Below are positions 40,223 through 40,741 of a DNA stretch of 40,741 nt, in pieces; within the stretch, counting starts at the first letter, position 1, and each line of letters opens with the position of its first letter. Position numbers and translations under genes: made by a program. This DNA comes from Ornithoclostridium sp949298505 (lineage in GTDB: Bacteria > Bacillota > Clostridia > Christensenellales > UBA3700), in assembly GCA_949298505.1 (NCBI GenBank), contig CASFWW010000012.1, positions 1-40,741 on the forward strand. Direction: 5' to 3'. The notes under the pieces are model-generated. The model was not told where the DNA came from and ran no database searches. It saw nothing but the letters and a program-made list of their open reading frames with translations.

Positions 40223-40741
40223 TGCTGCTTGTACACCAGTCTGTTGCAGTTGGGACAGAATTCGAGACCGCCGTCCTGACGGAGTTTTGCGGCGATATCC
40301 TTTGACAATTCGAGACCGCAGCCCATGCATGAGCTTGTCGCCTCGTCGAACGGAACAAACGGCGGAAATTTCGCGACCTCCTTTGCCTTTTTGTACATCT
40401 CGACAAGTTCCGGCTCGATCGTCTTTTCAAGTTCTCTCTGCGCCGCCATGACCTCTTTGGCCTTGGACTGGATCTCCTGCCTGACCTTTTCCATATCGGG
40501 CGTGCACTTCTTTACGGCGACGAAGTAGTTGTTCGCGTTCGTAAAGAACGCCTTTGCGTCGGCGTCCAGCTTCACCAGCTCTCTGCGCACGGCGTCGAGT
40601 TCTTTTTCGATCGCTTCAAGCGTGCCGTACAGCTTGAGAAGCTGTTTTTCATAATAATCTGCTTGTTTCAGATCGCTGATCTCGTCAACGCCTTTGTAGT
40701 ACTCGTCTATATCCGCCAGCAGTTTTTCGTACTGTTTCGTC
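40219..40741 (-). CDS. C4-type zinc-ribbon coiled-coil protein (partial, N-terminus outside the window)
   Basis: The visible 173 codons are open to the window edge. A long charged coiled coil (EKLLADIDEYYKGVDEISD onwards) leads to a C-terminal zinc ribbon with four cysteines, CMGCGLELS and FCPNCNRLVYK. This is the layout of the zf-RING_7/DUF164-type family, possibly nucleic-acid or ribosome related. It is translationally coupled to the membrane protein that follows. Confidence 0.85.
   Translation of the reverse strand, partial: TKQYEKLLADIDEYYKGVDEISDLKQADYYEKQLLKLYGTLEAIEKELDAVRRELVKLDADAKAFFTNANNYFVAVKKCTPDMEKVRQEIQSKAKEVMAAQRELEKTIEPELVEMYKKAKEVAKFPPFVPFDEATSSCMGCGLELSKDIAAKLRQDGGLEFCPNCNRLVYKQQ

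Overview
The window looks like a chromosomal segment of an uncultured, low-to-mid GC Firmicute of the Clostridia type. The evidence is a threonyl-tRNA synthetase gene behind a T-box leader with a YtxC-like neighbour, a lysine riboswitch ahead of asd-dapA-dapB, a nadD-yqeK fusion followed by rsfS, a spore-surface style collagen-like protein, and consensus TTGACA/TATAAT promoters with 17-base spacers. Genus cannot be assigned from the sequence. Most genes lie on the minus strand.

Layout. 1-650: start of a YgiQ-type radical SAM gene. 650-1195: a 442-base non-coding element with terminal and nested inverted repeats, flanked by TA. 1196-10720: one purine biosynthesis operon, purE-C-M-N-H-D-L (minus). 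10720-11500: AT-rich intergenic DNA with three DnaA boxes. 11505-14098: glutamate dehydrogenase and a divergent WYL regulator. 14253-17227: thrS with its T-box, and a YtxC-like gene. 17332-21194: a DUF4838 lipoprotein divergent from a collagen-like surface protein and a small membrane protein. 21270-22334: mscS and tRNA-Leu(GAG). 22335-24056: unusual DNA, made of tRNA-end-derived palindromes, covarying stem-loops, a frameshifted membrane-protein gene and a hairpin-dense spacer. 24057-25944: asnS and a 6S-like small RNA with its own promoter and terminator. 26040-30325: operon nadD/yqeK, rsfS, a YhcN-like gene, pdp, deoC and an Imm-5-like gene. 30396-36371: an orphan membrane protein, then an operon (minus) of a YesL-like membrane protein, a methyltransferase, Hsp33, a TPR protein and an HD protein. 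36481-39487: lysine riboswitch and asd-dapA-dapB. 39698-end: a membrane protein and a partial zinc-ribbon protein.

How the genes work together. The purine cluster encodes most steps from PRA to IMP but has no purF, purB or purK here. asd, dapA and dapB make the aspartate-to-diaminopimelate branch under lysine control. pdp and deoC salvage deoxyribonucleosides to acetaldehyde and glyceraldehyde-3-phosphate. nadD/yqeK and rsfS join NAD synthesis, dinucleotide turnover and ribosome silencing, a common Firmicute neighbourhood.

The most unusual parts are the non-coding ones: the TA-flanked fold-back element at 699-1140, the tandem palindromes built from the tRNA-Leu 3' end at 22310-22830, and the DnaA-box cluster upstream of purE. 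No CRISPR array, prophage or transposase gene was seen.
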